A stretch of 64,000 nucleotides of DNA, taken from positions 29,803,001 to 29,867,000 of the forward strand of contig NW_024465369.1 of assembly GCF_017591425.1 (NCBI RefSeq), written 5' to 3'. Numbering within the stretch: position 1 is the first letter of the stretch; each line of letters opens with the position of its first letter. The translations under genes were made by a program, and so were the position numbers. Origin of the DNA: Ochotona curzoniae (Eukaryota > Chordata > Mammalia > Lagomorpha > Ochotonidae). Below are positions 24,141-36,737 of the stretch, piece after piece. The notes under the pieces were generated by a model. The model ran no database searches. It had not been told where the DNA came from and worked only from the letters and a program-made list of their open reading frames with translations.

Positions 24141-26936
24141 ACCAGAATGAGAATAAATTCAGGGAGAATTCTAATATACCATTCAGTTGGCCACACATAA
24201 TGAGTACCAATGTAAGATTCCACAAATGGTAGTATTCCGTTGAACGAATATTTGCAGTTGGATAATATGATGCCAGAAGGGTTTTCTCTTTAACTTTGAA
24301 TTAGTTCATCATTTCCTTGGCTTTATCATTTTTATAGTCCATGTGTCTCGACTGGTCCCTTCTGTTTTATTTTCTTTCACTCCTTCTCCTGTCTGTCTTA
24401 GCAGTGCATTCCCCATTTCAATTTTTCTGTTTCCTCACAGCACACTCCACACCTTTCCCTTCCTATGTTTCTCATCCTCTCATAATTTTCATATTTCTAA
24501 TTTTGCACTGATTTTAAAGGATTAATTTTACTGTTCTAAGATGAAAGTAAGCATCCTTCTCTACCCATGCACAAAATGTGTGGGAACACAGAACTATTTG
24601 TGGTGGACACACGCAGAAGACACTCAGAGACTTCCGGCTTTTTTCATCAGCACCTATAGAAAGAACCAGTGACTAATCTCTACCAGTTTTAGTACTTTGA
24701 GAAATTCTTGTATTTATAAATAACATCTCCTTTCAGTAAGCAAAATATTAGGTTTTCTTTTAGACAATATCTTCTTAGCAAAGAAAATGATAAAGGGATA
24801 TCAACTTTACAAATGTGTGAATGATAAATCCTATAGTGTGATTTATCAATCTCAAGGGATTGATTAAAATATTAAACCCAAGCACCAATCCCAGTCTTAT
24901 AACCTTCCAGGAGGAGCCCAAACAGTGCAACTCTCAGAATCCTTTGGGAAGATCAGGATCCATAGATTCTTTCACAGCCACCCTCTCTTTTCTGCCTGAT
25001 GAAATTGTAACAAGGCTTGTTCTGTGACCCCTATCAATTCCTACCAATTAACAATGACATTAGAAGCAGAGATTTTGACCACAACGTTAGAAGGCAGCTA
25101 AATTTATGCAAGCATACTGTATCAGAAAGCAAAAGAAAAAACAAACAAACAAACAAAAAAAGATTTACCAAAAAGGTATGAATTTTCATTGGCTCACTTT
25201 GCTCCAGCCATTCCTTAATGTTTCTACATGGTAAACTTAAGTGTTTGAGTAGCATGTCTAGATTTTTTCTCTCTACACACATTTTTGGAAGCTTTTGAAG
25301 AAAGAAAAACAGAAGAATGGTGTTTGGAATCACTTGGATTGCTTGTCATGTGTAGATATAATCTGAATTAAAATGATCTGCATGATTTTAAGTGAAATAC
25401 CGGCTCATCAGGAAGCTAGTAGAAATATCTCAGGCTATGAAATGTTTCAGACCAACAAATCTAAGATATTTGTTTTGTTCTACCAAGATGTGTGTATTTT
25501 CCTTCCATTTCAGCATGGCTTTGAAGGACACAACATGTAAGCCATTTCCTTTTCTGATAATATTATCAATCAATAAGCTTTTATTTTGTTACTTGAAATG
25601 TATTGATCATAACTTCTACGGAGAAAATGAATGGCAAACTATAATACAAGATGGTTGCCACAAGGGCCTATTAGTGTACCTCACTAATTTTTTAGGTACT
25701 GATCCTTTCATATGTCTAGGAGCTCTGTGGTTCAGTGCCTTACAAGCAGGACTAAATGTCTGTTTACAAAAACAACCATGAAAAAGAACAGTAAGAACTG
25801 GAGCACCACATATTGTATTATTCTCACTATGCCACTCAAATTCAGAAGTGTTATTAATTTCAGAGAAATCACTAGTTGATAGAGTTCTACCCATCTGTTC
25901 AGAGAATTGTGAAAAACCTATTAAAAGATTTGCTGCATATGTAGCCCATTCCATTTAATATCACATATCCTAGAAACATTCAACATTTTTAAATATATAC
26001 CCAAATGTCGATGTGAATGTTAAGAAATTTGATTGCTAACTGCCAAAATCATGCCATATGCCTCAAAAAATCAGACAGGCTTCAAATTATGACTTTATTT
26101 TCTTTACCATGTAACCTCCACAATATTCAAGACAGAACCTCAAGACAGTGAATCAGGAGTTCACTGAAGCTTTTACAAATACAGACTTATTTGACTAAGA
26201 AAGTTTTGAGTGATAAATACTCCTGGAAGACATTGTACCACACGCCAAGCATTGTATTAGATCAGTTTCCAAATTGGTAGGCTGAAATATTGAACTTGGA
26301 GTGTTAGGAATAGTTCATGGTTTTTAGAAGAGGCCAAAGCCCATTGACAATTGACCATTTACCTGATATACTCGACTACTTTTGCTTCCCTGTTTGGCAT
26401 GGAGCATGTTGAGAGTTCTGGTTTCAACAGTCAATAGTAGTAATCATCTCTAAGAAATGCATTTTGTACACTGTAAGGCCCACTAAAATTGTAAGCACTC
26501 ACTAACAGTGAGAAGACAGCTATTATGATACCCTGTGTATGCAGCTGTCTATTGTCAAGCACTTTCAAACAGTCAATTCCCAAAAAACAGTATTCTGCCG
26601 ACGAAGCTTCAAGGGACTCACATCTTTCTGTTAGTGCAACTTGACATACTCTAACAGCTGCACACTACTTACTGACTAGATTGCTACCTTTTGGAAGCAC
26701 AGCTGTCCTCTGCAATTGTTTCCTGGCACTACTGAAATGCCACATTCCTGAAATCAGAAAGTGAGTCATCCTGAAGTTTCAGATATGGAATTCAACCTGA
26801 CTTCAGTGATGCAGGTGGTAATGTGTCTGACAGGCAGTCAGAGTCAGTGTGTGAGGTGTCACTATGTGGTAATTGATAGAATGCTCCAGGAAGGACACAG
26901 GAAAGGTTACTTAGTTACCTCCCAAAGATCCTTTGT
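24141..26936. other. Unassigned sequence, no gene seen
   Basis: About 2.8 kb. The longest open frame is 129 codons (25392-25781, plus), with no recognisable domain and overlapped by a 112-codon frame on the other strand. A (CAAA)n-like run lies near 25139-25158. Confidence 0.45.
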
Positions 26937-27240
26937 GGGGCTGACAATGTGGTGCAGTGCATTAAGCTGCCACCTACAATGCTGGCAATCCCATATTGGG
27001 TGCCAGTTGGAGTTTTGGGCTATACCACTTATACTCTCTGCTAGTGTGCCTGGGAAAGTGGTTGGTGATAATCTCAGTACTCGGGCCTCTGCCTGTAGAC
27101 CTGGTTTGCATTTCAGGCTTCCAGATTCTGCCTGGCCTAACACCAGCCATTGTGGTTATTTGGCAGTGAACCAGCATATGGAAAAATCTCACTGTGTCAG
27201 GGCTGAAGACCAATGGGAAGAAAGTTCTTTCAGGTGAAAG
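26937..27240 (+). mobile_element. Old C-type SINE, plus strand
   Basis: Head ggggctgacaatgtggtgca, then caatcccatattgggtgcca, gtgcctgggaaagtggttgg and cctggcctaacaccagccat. It accounts for much of the 158-codon plus frame (26761-27237), which is therefore not a gene. Confidence 0.8.
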
Positions 27241-27433
27241 AAGCATTTCAGTGTTGAAGATCTCTGACAGTCTTCTGGCTACTACATTAGCCCAATAAAC
27301 AGGATGCCATGCAACTGATAAAACCTTAAGCTTTTGGGGAAATACATATATTCCATAATACTCTAGTTTTCTAGGAGTTGAGCAAGAACAAGCATCCCAC
27401 TAATGTGCTGCATTTGCATGTATTTTTCAGTAA

Positions 27434-27730
27434 TTTTTAAGATTTTTTTTTATGTATTTGAAATATGGAGCAACAAAGAAAGAGATCTTGCATCTGTTGT
27501 TTCACTCCCCAAATGGCCACAACAGTCTGGACTGGGTCAGCTCAAATCCAAGACTCTTGAGCTTTATTGAAGTTTCCCATATGTGTTTCAGATTCCCAGA
27601 TAATTCGGTCATCACTCACTATTTCCTAGGCACATTAGCAGGAAGTAAAGCACCTGGGAAACGAACTGTTACTCCAATATGGGAGGTAGCATCAGAGGCA
27701 GTTTAACCCAATGTGCTACAATTCCAGCCG
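27434..27730 (-). mobile_element. Old C-type SINE, minus strand
   Basis: Tail aagatttttttttatgtatt, gtttcactccccaaatggcc, tcccatatgtgtttcagatt, gcacattagcaggaagtaaa, and head ttaacccaatgtgctacaat. Confidence 0.8.
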
Positions 27731-27839
27731 TTGTATGTACTGTTTTTGTGAAGAATTTGTAAGTCGTATGTTATTAAAACTATAAAGAGAAGTACAGTAC
27801 CAATAGTGCCACAACATAAGTCATTTTTTAAAAAAATCA

Positions 27840-27900
27840 TTAGCTAAGGTAAAGAAGCCAGACACAAAAGGTAGCAAATTGTGTGGGGCCATGGCATAAG
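27840..27900 (+). mobile_element. Possible short L1 fragment
   Basis: aagaagccagacacaaaagg followed by tagcaaattgtgtgg resembles a conserved stretch near the 3' end of old L1 ORF2. Only about 60 bases are recognisable. Confidence 0.35.
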
Positions 27901-28114
27901 TCTAAGATCCACAGAAACAGCAGGCTAGAGGGAGAGCACATTGGACAGTGACTTCTTCCAGTGCTGGAAGTGTTTTAAAAATCAAGAGACCCGGTGCTAC
28001 ACGGTGTTGTAAATATACTAAATGCCACAGAATCGATCAATCTAAAATGCTTAACTTTGTCATATGAATTTCACCTCTCTAGAAAAACTAGAAACATTTC
28101 AAAAGCACATTTGA

Positions 28115-28356
28115 AGGTCAGTTATTTGTCACAGCGGTTATGTCGCTGCATCCTCTATCATAGAGACAGACTGGGTTTCCATCCCAGCTCCACTTTTCAT
28201 TCCAGCTTCCTGCTAATGTGCCCCTTGGAAGGTAGCAGGAGATGGCTCATTTACTTGGGGGTCCTGCCACACACAGAGGAGACTTCAGATGAGTTCCAGA
28301 CTCCTGCTTTGGTTTGGCCTAATCCCAGCTTCAACAGAGAAAGACAGTCCCCAGCA
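28115..28356 (+). mobile_element. Old C-type SINE, plus strand
   Basis: Head cagttatttgtcacagcggt, then ttccatcccagctccacttt, ccagcttcctgctaatgtgc, gactcctgctttggtttggc. Ends at a CA microsatellite. Confidence 0.75.
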
Positions 28357-28375
28357 ACACACACACACACACACA
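28357..28375 (+). repeat. (AC)n microsatellite between two SINEs
   Basis: About nine AC units, lying exactly between the tail of a plus-strand SINE and the tail of a minus-strand SINE. Confidence 0.9.
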
Positions 28376-28379
28376 ATGA

Positions 28380-28622
28380 AGAGAACGAAATTTCCCATTT
28401 GCTAATTCACTTAGTTGTCTGCAGCTATTGGACTATACTCAGGCAGCAGGCAGGAGCTGGGAACTCAATCCCAAATGTCCTATGTTTGTGACAGAGACCC
28501 GATTACTTGAGCTGGTATTGTTGCTTTCCAGGGTCTGTGCTACCTTGAATTTGACATCAGTGAGTGGAAACAAGAACTCTGATGTGGAAGGCAGTCACCT
28601 TAACTGCTGGGCAAGATATCCA
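28380..28622 (-). mobile_element. Old C-type SINE, minus strand
   Basis: tttcccatttgctaattcac, caggcaggagctgggaactc, and reversed head gtcaccttaactgctgggca. Together with 28115-28356 it forms a tail-to-tail pair. The 165-codon plus frame (27994-28491) runs across both elements and is an artefact. Confidence 0.7.
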
Positions 28623-31319
28623 TTCTGCTAGCTGGTTTCTATACAAGTCTTTTCCAAAGTTAGGGACTTGTGTCCTATTTCTATTTGAAGTAAAAGGTTG
28701 TGCAGACGGATATAACATTTCATCAATTAAGACATTTTGCCATTGCCTGGAAGCTGTCTGCTTTCATATATAAATCTTCGGGAAACAGAGAAGTAAAGTA
28801 TGATACAGAGCATCCAGAAAATCACAAGGATTTTGGCTCAGATCCCAGTAACTCTTTTTCTCTCTTAAGTTAGGGAATGGACTGTGATTGATTTTTTCTA
28901 GTCTACACGCTCTGAGCTGTGGTGGGTGTTGGCTATATTTTGTCTATGGCTATGGCAGAGGAAGTGAGATAATAGACCTATACTAAGACTGTGACTGAGA
29001 GCTAAAGGCTAAAAGTATGATGGCAAGTCTCAATATGCCAAGGCTAGCACACCTCTGAGTGCACTGCACTAACTTATCTTCTAGGTTTAGGAGCAGGCTG
29101 AGAAAGGAGCAGAGCCCCAATGAGGTAGGCATCTGAGAGTGGCCTATGTGGCTTCTAAGGAGGAGCAATGGTAGCCCTGGTGACTTGAATACATCTTCAT
29201 GGGCCTGGCTGGGAGTCAGGGTTGTCTAAAAGGGCCCTGTAATGCAGAGCTGGAGACAGCCAGTAAACAGGGCAAGAAACAAAACATGATGTCTGCTAAG
29301 TATACAGCAACAACAAAAATGTCAGCATCTGTTCAATAATTTGGGGAACAAATTTTGATTTTCTGGGTGAGTGTTTCACAATTTCAGGATACAAGTCCCT
29401 CCTTACACATTTTTCCCCCAAAATAAATCAACTACAGACTTCACAACACCACAAAAGATTTGTTCATCCAAATGAATAAATATGGTACCTAAATAAAATA
29501 GGTAATTACAAACCCTTTCCAGCACCTTTTGAAAAGGAGATCTATTCAAAGTATGAAAATTAAGTAGACAAATATTTTTCTAAGTATAATTCCTGGAGTC
29601 GTTTGTGAAATCTTTCTCTGTTCAACCATCTTCTCTAAGTCACTTCAAAAGCTATGCTTATAAGGTCATAGAATTATTTCAATACTACGAAAAATAGAGA
29701 AGAAAAACATATTAAAGAAATAAACATTTTATAATACTAGACACAGCTTCTGACTTCATGATTTATTTGATTACCGGGGAGCTGTCACAAATGTGTGGGC
29801 TCAAAGTCTGGTGGGATGTTTAATTTATGATGATTTGGCAGAGAACAAGCAAGCAGGCTGTCTGCTGGAAATTCCAGATTCATGGGATAATAAGGTCGAC
29901 ACTCTTAAATTTACCACTGCTGCCTTCTGTGATGCTTCTGATTTCATAGCAATCACGTGAATTTTGAAAGAATTTGGAAAGAAAAAGCAGCAGTAATTAG
30001 GAAGAATAAGTAGCGTATAAAAAAGTAATGCCTCTTGCAATGAGATTTAATCATTGAACTCAACAGGAACACACAGAGGGATAAAATGCCAAATGTTTGT
30101 GTCCCATCAGGGAACATATTTCAATTTGTCTTCATGTCAACTACAACTGATGATGGTGAAGGAGAAGGTGGTAAAAACTGAAAGTCAGTACAATTAGAAT
30201 TTCCTTGAACCAAGTGAAGTGCAAGAGCCATTATATTTCCTATTTCCTTACCAACTCTATCTCAGTTCTAACTCTTGAGTGATTGTGTGGTGCTTCCACT
30301 AGTAGAGTGGGAATTATTTTTCTGGAATTTGAAAGTAAGAGGTAAGACTTAGTCATTTTCCACATAGTTTCTCATCCTGTAGCTAGTTAGGGATTTTTTT
30401 TTTGGGGGGGGTCTCTATACAACAATACTGATGCCTTTAAGACAGTAAGGGAGGATGAGGTGACTACTTAGCATGGACTGGGAAAGGGAGAGAAGTTCTA
30501 TGATCTTGTCCATGTGGCTCCCTGGTGATTTGGGAGATGGGGGAAGTAAAGGTCAAAGAGACCACGTGCAACCTCTCACTAATGTTGGTTTCAAATGCCA
30601 AGTCTTGCAGTCAGATGAAAAAGAATTCAGCAAAGTGGCTATGGCCATTAACTTCCTGTGTCTTGAGGATAGCACCCATCTCATTAGATTTAGAAGCAGT
30701 TTTTCCAGGCCAGTAACCTCTGGCAGGAGTCAGAGCTGATGACGGCGTAAAGCAGAAATAAACATGATCATTTGCAATGGGAACAGTGGTGGAGTCTGGT
30801 GAGGAACCAAACCAATCATGGTAGCTGTAAAAAGCTATCTAATAGACAGCTTTGAATAATTTGAAGCAAGCAATTCCGGGGAAACTCCAAGCCACCTAAA
30901 TAGAGCCTGCTTTTGTTCTCTAACTCCAGATGATTGCTCCCTGATTCTGTCCCTTCATCTTCCTCCAGAGTATTGAATTCCAGCAGGCTAAAACATAGAA
31001 AGATCCTGGGGTGAAAGCATCAGTGCACATAGCAACACTTGTTGTTGCATCTGCCTTTGCAGCTGGGAGGTGGCCAACATGTGCACCCTTGGGGCTGCCT
31101 CTCTGGACATTCATGGCTAAAGATGTTGTTGAGCCTGCTGTTTCTGCAGAGGTCTGAATCTGTGTTTTTCATGACAGTATAAACATTTATGCAGGGTGAA
31201 AAAGCCTGGAGATGCTCAGGTGCCCTCTTTTATTAGCAGTGGCACTGCTAATTAATATGTTATTTTTAGAGAATATTTTGGCACTGTAATTGCCTAATAA
31301 GATGATCATGCCCCTCAAG
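28623..31319. other. Unassigned sequence with a T10-G8 tract
   Basis: About 2.7 kb without a recognised gene. A run of ten T followed by eight G occurs at 30394-30411. An 88-codon plus frame (30473-30739) lies in slightly GC-richer DNA but has no recognisable content or splice context. Confidence 0.45.
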
Positions 31320-31675
31320 TGAAATATTCCCACCCTGGGGGATTATCAAAAGAAAATAACATTCAAGCCTATTTGTACAAAGATTTTATAGCCACCCTAT
31401 TTGTACTAGCACGTAACTGGAAACAACCCAAATGTTCAACAATTAGGAGGTGATTAAGCAAACTTTGGAACTTTAATATGGTAATAAAATCTGTAGTAAA
31501 GAAAATGATGAATATCTGAGTTATGTAAATACTTAGAAAGCCAGATAAAAACAATGTTGCATTTTAAAAAAGAGACTGTACAATGTCCTAAATACAATAT
31601 AAAATCATGTACCCGATTATGACAATGTCAATGTTACATCAATATAAAAATAACAAAGGAGATCACAGACTTAAA
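31320..31675 (+). mobile_element. Old L1 3' fragment, plus strand
   Basis: gattatcaaaagaaaataac, cgtaactggaaacaacccaa, atgttcaacaattaggaggt and gccagataaaaacaatgttg follow the order of an old L1M 3' region. No frame survives. Confidence 0.6.
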
Positions 31676-31677
31676 AA

Positions 31678-32001
31678 CATTCAGCATCCCTTATCTGAAA
31701 TGCCTGTGGCCAGAAGTGTTTTGAACTTAAGATATTTTTGGATTAGGGGAATATTTGCATGTACATTAAGAGATATCTTAAGGTTGAGACTCAAGTCTAA
31801 ACACAAATTAGTTTGTTTCCTATTTAAATTGTACACAGCCTAGAAGTAATATCTTTAGTACACCTGGATTTTTATTAACCTCAACTCATCATATGAGGTC
31901 AGGTGTTGGTATTTTCTATTTGTGGCATTAAGTCAATGCTCAAAAAACCCTGATTTTAGAATATTGGACAGTGGATTTTTAATAAAGAATACTTAACCTG
32001 T
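31678..32001 (+). mobile_element. Tigger-like DNA transposon remnant
   Basis: Left end cattcagcatcccttatctg and right end gaatacttaacctgta resemble the inverted ends of a common mammalian Tc1/mariner-Tigger element (ends near caggttgagtatccctta). Internal landmarks gaatatttgcatgtacatta, gagatatcttaaggttgaga and actcaagtctaaacacaaat agree. Non-coding. Orientation is nominal because the ends are inverted repeats. Confidence 0.65.
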
Positions 32002-32044
32002 ATGTAATTAATGCTCAGAGAGAATAAAGACTTTCTATTTGCTT

Positions 32045-32235
32045 AATTTGTTTTTATTTATTTGAATGGCAGAGATAGAATGATCTTCCATCCACTGGTT
32101 CATTCTCCAAAGCCCACAACAGCCAGAACTAGGTCAGGTCAAAGCCAAGAGGTAGGAGCTCCATCTTGGTCTCCCACAGAGTGGCAGGGCCTCCCGTGCA
32201 TGTTAGCAGGGAGGTAGGTCATAAGTGGAATAATA
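32045..32235 (-). mobile_element. Truncated C-type SINE, minus strand
   Basis: tttttatttatttgaatggc, cttccatccactggttcatt, ccaaagcccacaacagccag, tctcccacagagtggcaggg. The head portion is missing, so the element is 5' truncated. Confidence 0.78.
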
Positions 32236-32391
32236 CAATATTTAAAGATTGAGGTATTACTCTGTTGTAAAAGAAATTAAAACTGCCCACATAGAGTCTG
32301 AGCATTCATTTTCTATGGATTTATTATTTATTTCTCAAGGGCAACATGAATTGGCAGCGTGGGAAAAAAATCAATGCATTAAAGAGAAGAA

Positions 32392-32480
32392 GGGGACTTC
32401 AAAAAGTTTTGGGGAAAATGGAATTAAGAGATTATTTTTAACGCAAAAACTTTTGAAATGCACGTATAGTTTTTTAAAAT
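32392..32480 (+). repeat. Unnamed short dispersed repeat, copy 1
   Basis: gggacttcaaaaagttttgg, then aatggaattaagagattatt and aaaacttttgaaatgcacgt. The same ordered blocks recur at 39587-39679 and, reversed, at 35395-35478. The arrangement suggests a mariner-type MITE known from several mammals, but I could not name the family. Confidence 0.6.
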
Positions 32481-32650
32481 ATTTTGTTAATATAAACACA
32501 TTTCATGTATTTCAAAGATATAATTCTAAAAATATAGATACTTCTCCCATCTGTCCCTCCCTCCTCTTTCTTTTGCTTAGTTTCTATGATAACATACTTT
32601 AAATTTGGTTTAGAATCACAGGTTTAATACCTTTTTAAATTTATATGCCT

Positions 32651-32984
32651 GGGCCCGGCGCGGTGGCGCAAGTGGTTAAAGGTCCTCGCCTTGCACGCCC
32701 GGGATCCCATATGGGCGCCGGTTCTAATCCTGGCAGCCCCGCTTCCCTTCCAGCTCCCTGCCTGTGGCCTGGGAAGGCAGTCGAGGACAGCCCAAAGCTT
32801 TGGGAACCTGTACCCTGTGGGAGACCCGGAGGAGGCTCCTGGCTTCGGATCGGCATAGTATCGGCCCGTTGCGCTCACTTGGGGAGTGAATCATCGGACG
32901 GAAGATCTTCCTCTCTGTCTCTCCTCTCTGTGTATCCGCCTTTCCAATGAAAAAATAATAAAAATAAATCTTAAAAAAAAAAAA
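32651..32984 (+). mobile_element. Young C-type SINE, plus strand, full length
   Basis: Perhaps the best-preserved copy: gggcccggcgcggtggcgca head, box A gcaagtggttaaag, box B ggttctaatcc, ttcggatcggcatagtatcg, and an aataaaaataaatctt tail with a pure A run. It retains many CpGs, which supports a recent insertion. No clear target duplication was found by eye. Short frames on both strands here are SINE translations. Confidence 0.96.
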
Positions 32985-33215
32985 CAAATAGCTCAATAAT
33001 TTAAATGGTAACTTGAAGTATATTACGTAACAGCTGTTAATAAATACAGCTGAATCTATCTTCATTCAGTCAGTAAGTTGACATTAAGTGGCATTTAAGC
33101 ACATGCGATATTTAGAACCATACTATCAAGGATGTCCTGTCTAGAAGCTTCCCTTTTTATTCTTTTAAAGTATATATTTGTATTTCTTTTTTTAAGATGC
33201 ATATTGTTTCTGCAT

Positions 33216-33477
33216 TTAAATTTTTTTAAAGTTTGTGTATTTGGAAGGCAGAATAACAGAAAGATGTATCACTAGTTCACTCCATAGTTTGCCACAACAT
33301 GCAAGGTAGAAGCTAGAACTTTATCTGGGTCTCCTATATGGGTGACAAGGCCCTGAGTACTTGTGCCATCTTCTGCTGCTTTCCCAGCAATAAGACAGTC
33401 AGGACTCAAACTCTTGACCCATATGGGATGCTGGCATCAAAGGCTGGAACATAACCCACTATGCCACAAAACCTGTC
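33216..33477 (-). mobile_element. Old C-type SINE, minus strand
   Basis: Tail aaatttttttaaagtttgtg, then gtcacc-region equivalents tctcctatatgggtgacaag and cttctgctgctttcccagca, and head cccactatgccacaaaacc. It faces the young SINE at 32651 tail-to-tail. Confidence 0.8.
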
Positions 33478-35139
33478 CTTCTTGTCTATTGTCTAACAAC
33501 TACACTTTTTAGCTACAAATACCAGTCAGGTATTTAAGATAAGCAAAGACAAATTGTCAATACTGGATGGGCTTCGTACACTATAGATGTAAGCCCATTC
33601 CCAGCCCTAGAAATGCCGTTGACTTTACACAAGACCCTGTCAAGACTTCTGCAATCAAAATTCGGAAGGACTGCTTTCTATTTTGGCTTATACAAAGTAG
33701 GAAATCCTTGCGCCTTGATGGCCTGGCCAAGCCATGTTTTTGTTAGCAGACCGATGGTAACTGACTATACCTAAATTCAGCAGTAGTTAGGCACTTAAGA
33801 ATGGCTATTGATATTTAATGTGATAAACGAACCCACTAAGACTTTATCAGAAGTTAAAGAATGAATAAAGAAGGTCAGAAAAATTACCAAGGGACTGGCA
33901 AGGTAGCTGAGGTCTACCAGCTCAAACAAATGAAGATGCTCTGTTTCTGTGAGATAAAATTCTCTTCAAATAACGATTAGTGAGGGACTTTTCATGCTGT
34001 GTTTAGCAACTGATAAAGTCTCAAAATGACACATCAGGATCCATAATACATTCCATTCCATTTTAAAGAGACATCTGTCTTTACTGATGCAAGACATGCC
34101 AGAGTGTGGCCTCTACTCCCTCACCCATCCCGTGATGGGACATGTTGTTAAAGGCACTGAACTGGGGCCATCTTTAAAGCATCATCCTCAGTGGGCTTCC
34201 TACAGCAAGCCCTACCCCAAAACTCTGAAGCTGAAGAGTACATCTGCATGTCAACCCTGAGTATTATGCAAGGGAACCATGAACTTGCATTTTGGCATCT
34301 ACCTTTACTGTCAGCAAGCCGACTCCAGCAGTCCTATTTAAGCCCTTTGTCTCTTGGAGGAGCCAGAGAGGCAGTGAGTGAATTGTAAGCGAGAGCAGAG
34401 TGGTAGAAATAAGAGACAGAAAGTATAACCAAAGACACTGCCCCACTCCTATCTAACCACCAATGAGATCTGAGCTGGGAAATAACATTCTTTAAATTGG
34501 ATGAGATATTGGAGTTTCGATTTAGATGACACTCGACTTTTCAATAACTTGAAAATGAGTTTCTACTGATAACCCTAAAGTGACCAGAAAATTTATAGGA
34601 TGAACCAGACACGATGACTGAAAGAGAGAGAGAGAAAGTACCAGATGAACAGATTTAAAGTGAAATGGTGTGAGAAAATCGTTTCTATTTCATGACCACA
34701 TTGTACTGCTTCACAATGCTATGGATATTTCCTCCTGGAAGAGATTCCAGTGCTCCATTTCTACTTCCAGATTCTAAGTGCATAGATGGCTTAAAATGGT
34801 ATCTGGACTCTTCTGACACAGATCATTCTAATCCTGCAAAAGCCCCTTCAGTGTCTCTCAAGCTAAAAACTTTCCTGACATTTTAAAATTGGTGTGAACC
34901 ATTAGCTCACATGTCACATCACTTATTTAATTCTTATTTAATTTGACACATCAGGAGACAGATCACTGCATCACTTCTAGTATTTCAGGCAGCCTCAGCA
35001 GGTAGATATCACCACAGTGCAGTAGATTTGTCATTTCACCTGTTTCTCCTGGTGTTAGTTCTGGCTTCCTAATACATACAGGGCTGTACACAAAGTTATG
35101 GGCACAAGTCTGGGGGGGGGTCAAACTAATCATAGTTTA
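33478..35139. other. Unassigned sequence with a G9 run
   Basis: No gene or confident repeat. A (GA)n-like patch lies near 34623-34636 and nine consecutive G at 35112-35120. Confidence 0.45.
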
Positions 35140-35312
35140 AATCCAGGCTGTGCCACCGAATGCATCATGTAGCTATTTACGTTCTATGGTCCAGGTTTTC
35201 TCACAAACAGATGGACACACTGTCTGTTTTATAGATGGTTTAGGATCAAATGCGATAGTATAAATTAAACTGCTGGCACAGTGTCTAACATATAAATGCT
35301 AACTAACAGTAG
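35140..35312 (+). mobile_element. MIR SINE fragment, plus strand
   Basis: ccaggctgtgccaccgaatg, gtccaggttttctcacaaac, ggtttaggatcaaatgcgat, ctggcacagtgtctaacata and taaatgctaactaacagtag follow the MIR core and 3' end order. Confidence 0.6.
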
Positions 35313-35394
35313 ATTCCAATATAATGATAATGGTGGTGATTATGATAATAGCCATTTTTGAAAGTGTTTGCCAAGCAATATTTGGATGCTGAAA

Positions 35395-35478
35395 AAATGC
35401 AAGAATTTCAGAATTTTTTGTACCTAAATAAACATATTTTAGTTCCACTTTTTCATGAACTTTTTGAAGTACTCTGAT
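35395..35478 (-). repeat. Unnamed short dispersed repeat, copy 2 (reversed)
   Basis: tttagttccactttttcatg followed by aactttttgaagtactctga is the reverse complement of the left block of copy 1, and the T-rich remainder matches the gtgcaaa..ttttgaaat block. Confidence 0.6.
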
Positions 35479-36737
35479 GTTTACCACTGAAAAAAAATAA
35501 ATGTTATCACAATCAGAAAACAGATATTTTGCTTTACCATGTATTCATGATGAGGAGTATTTTCATAGATCCCTCCTGGTTTTTCTATTTTTCCCATTGC
35601 TTCTCTGTATACCCTCCTGCCTCTCAGTTCCCAGCTCCACTATGGGTTGACAATTGCTAGTGCTTAGAGTCTGCATGTTGTGAGCCTTGGCTCCTTGAAA
35701 CAATGGCATCCACTCTGCACAGATGCACACAGAAGATTAGAAGTAAGGCAGGCTCATTTCCCCTTTGCCCTGTTGCTTTACTTTCTACAAACAATACCAC
35801 ATAAAGATAGGTAGGGGTCCAAACTCCTCTAGGAATTAGCAGTATAAAACTGTATATTTCACCAGATTATCCCCTGGTCCAAGTAATCTACAGGAGAAAT
35901 AATTTTTCACATTGTGTCATTGAAAGCGGAAAACTGAATTTTTGGCCTTGTTCCTCCCAATTCACATTGATATATTTCTCATTTTACATAGCTACCAAGA
36001 ACGCTTCTATCCACCTTTTGGAAATCTATTTTCACCCAGTTAGTTGCTCTCACCAAGGTTTTGGTGCTTCCTTCTGAAAGCAAGTTTCCACAGAGTTGAG
36101 TTGTTGGGTCTCAACAGGGACAGAGTGGGTTTTGATTCTGTGTTTTCTGACACCGTAACCCTAAGATGGGTGCTGTGCTAGCTCTGTCACAGACAGCTCT
36201 GCCTGGGTGAGCTGCAGCAAAGATTTCCTGTTTCACTAAAGTTCTAAAAGGTAACTATCATATCAGGCACTAACTTTACCATTGCCATCAGTCCCAGGCC
36301 AGACACACACAGCTGCATGTTTTCCAAGCACAACATCTTGGAGACAAGGCTTTGCAACTTGCCAGAGAGCACCATCCCTCTCACATTCTTCTCACCTCAA
36401 CTCTTTTCTGCTTTTTCTAATTGTGCCATTCAGGTTCTAACAAAAACATTTTAAATTAGCGGTTTTTCAGCTGCTACTTCAGCTACAAAAATGCTCAGCT
36501 AAGGCTTTGAAATTACAGTTTACAGTGGCCTAATTAAGTCCTTGAGCAAGGTGTCTTCCTTTTCCTTTATTTATATTATTATGTTATTTTCTTTTAGCTG
36601 CCCTTCTATGTAGTTGTGTCATAAATTCAGGAAACTCTACTTTAGATTATCACTTTCTGGAACTGTGCCATGAGATAAATGCAAATTACCACTGATCCAC
36701 CATGTACCAGTTTTTCTGCTCAGTTTTTTTTTAAATA
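35479..36737. other. Unassigned sequence, no gene seen
   Basis: No recognised gene or repeat in about 1.25 kb. No open frame of note. Confidence 0.5.

Noticed and set aside
26761..27237. 158-codon plus-strand frame
   Set aside because: Most of it overlaps an old plus-strand SINE, and two minus-strand frames cover the same bases.
27994..28491. 165-codon plus-strand frame, the longest in the window
   Set aside because: It runs through a plus SINE, a CA microsatellite (translated as a Thr-His run) and the start of a minus SINE; no domain and no conserved start context.
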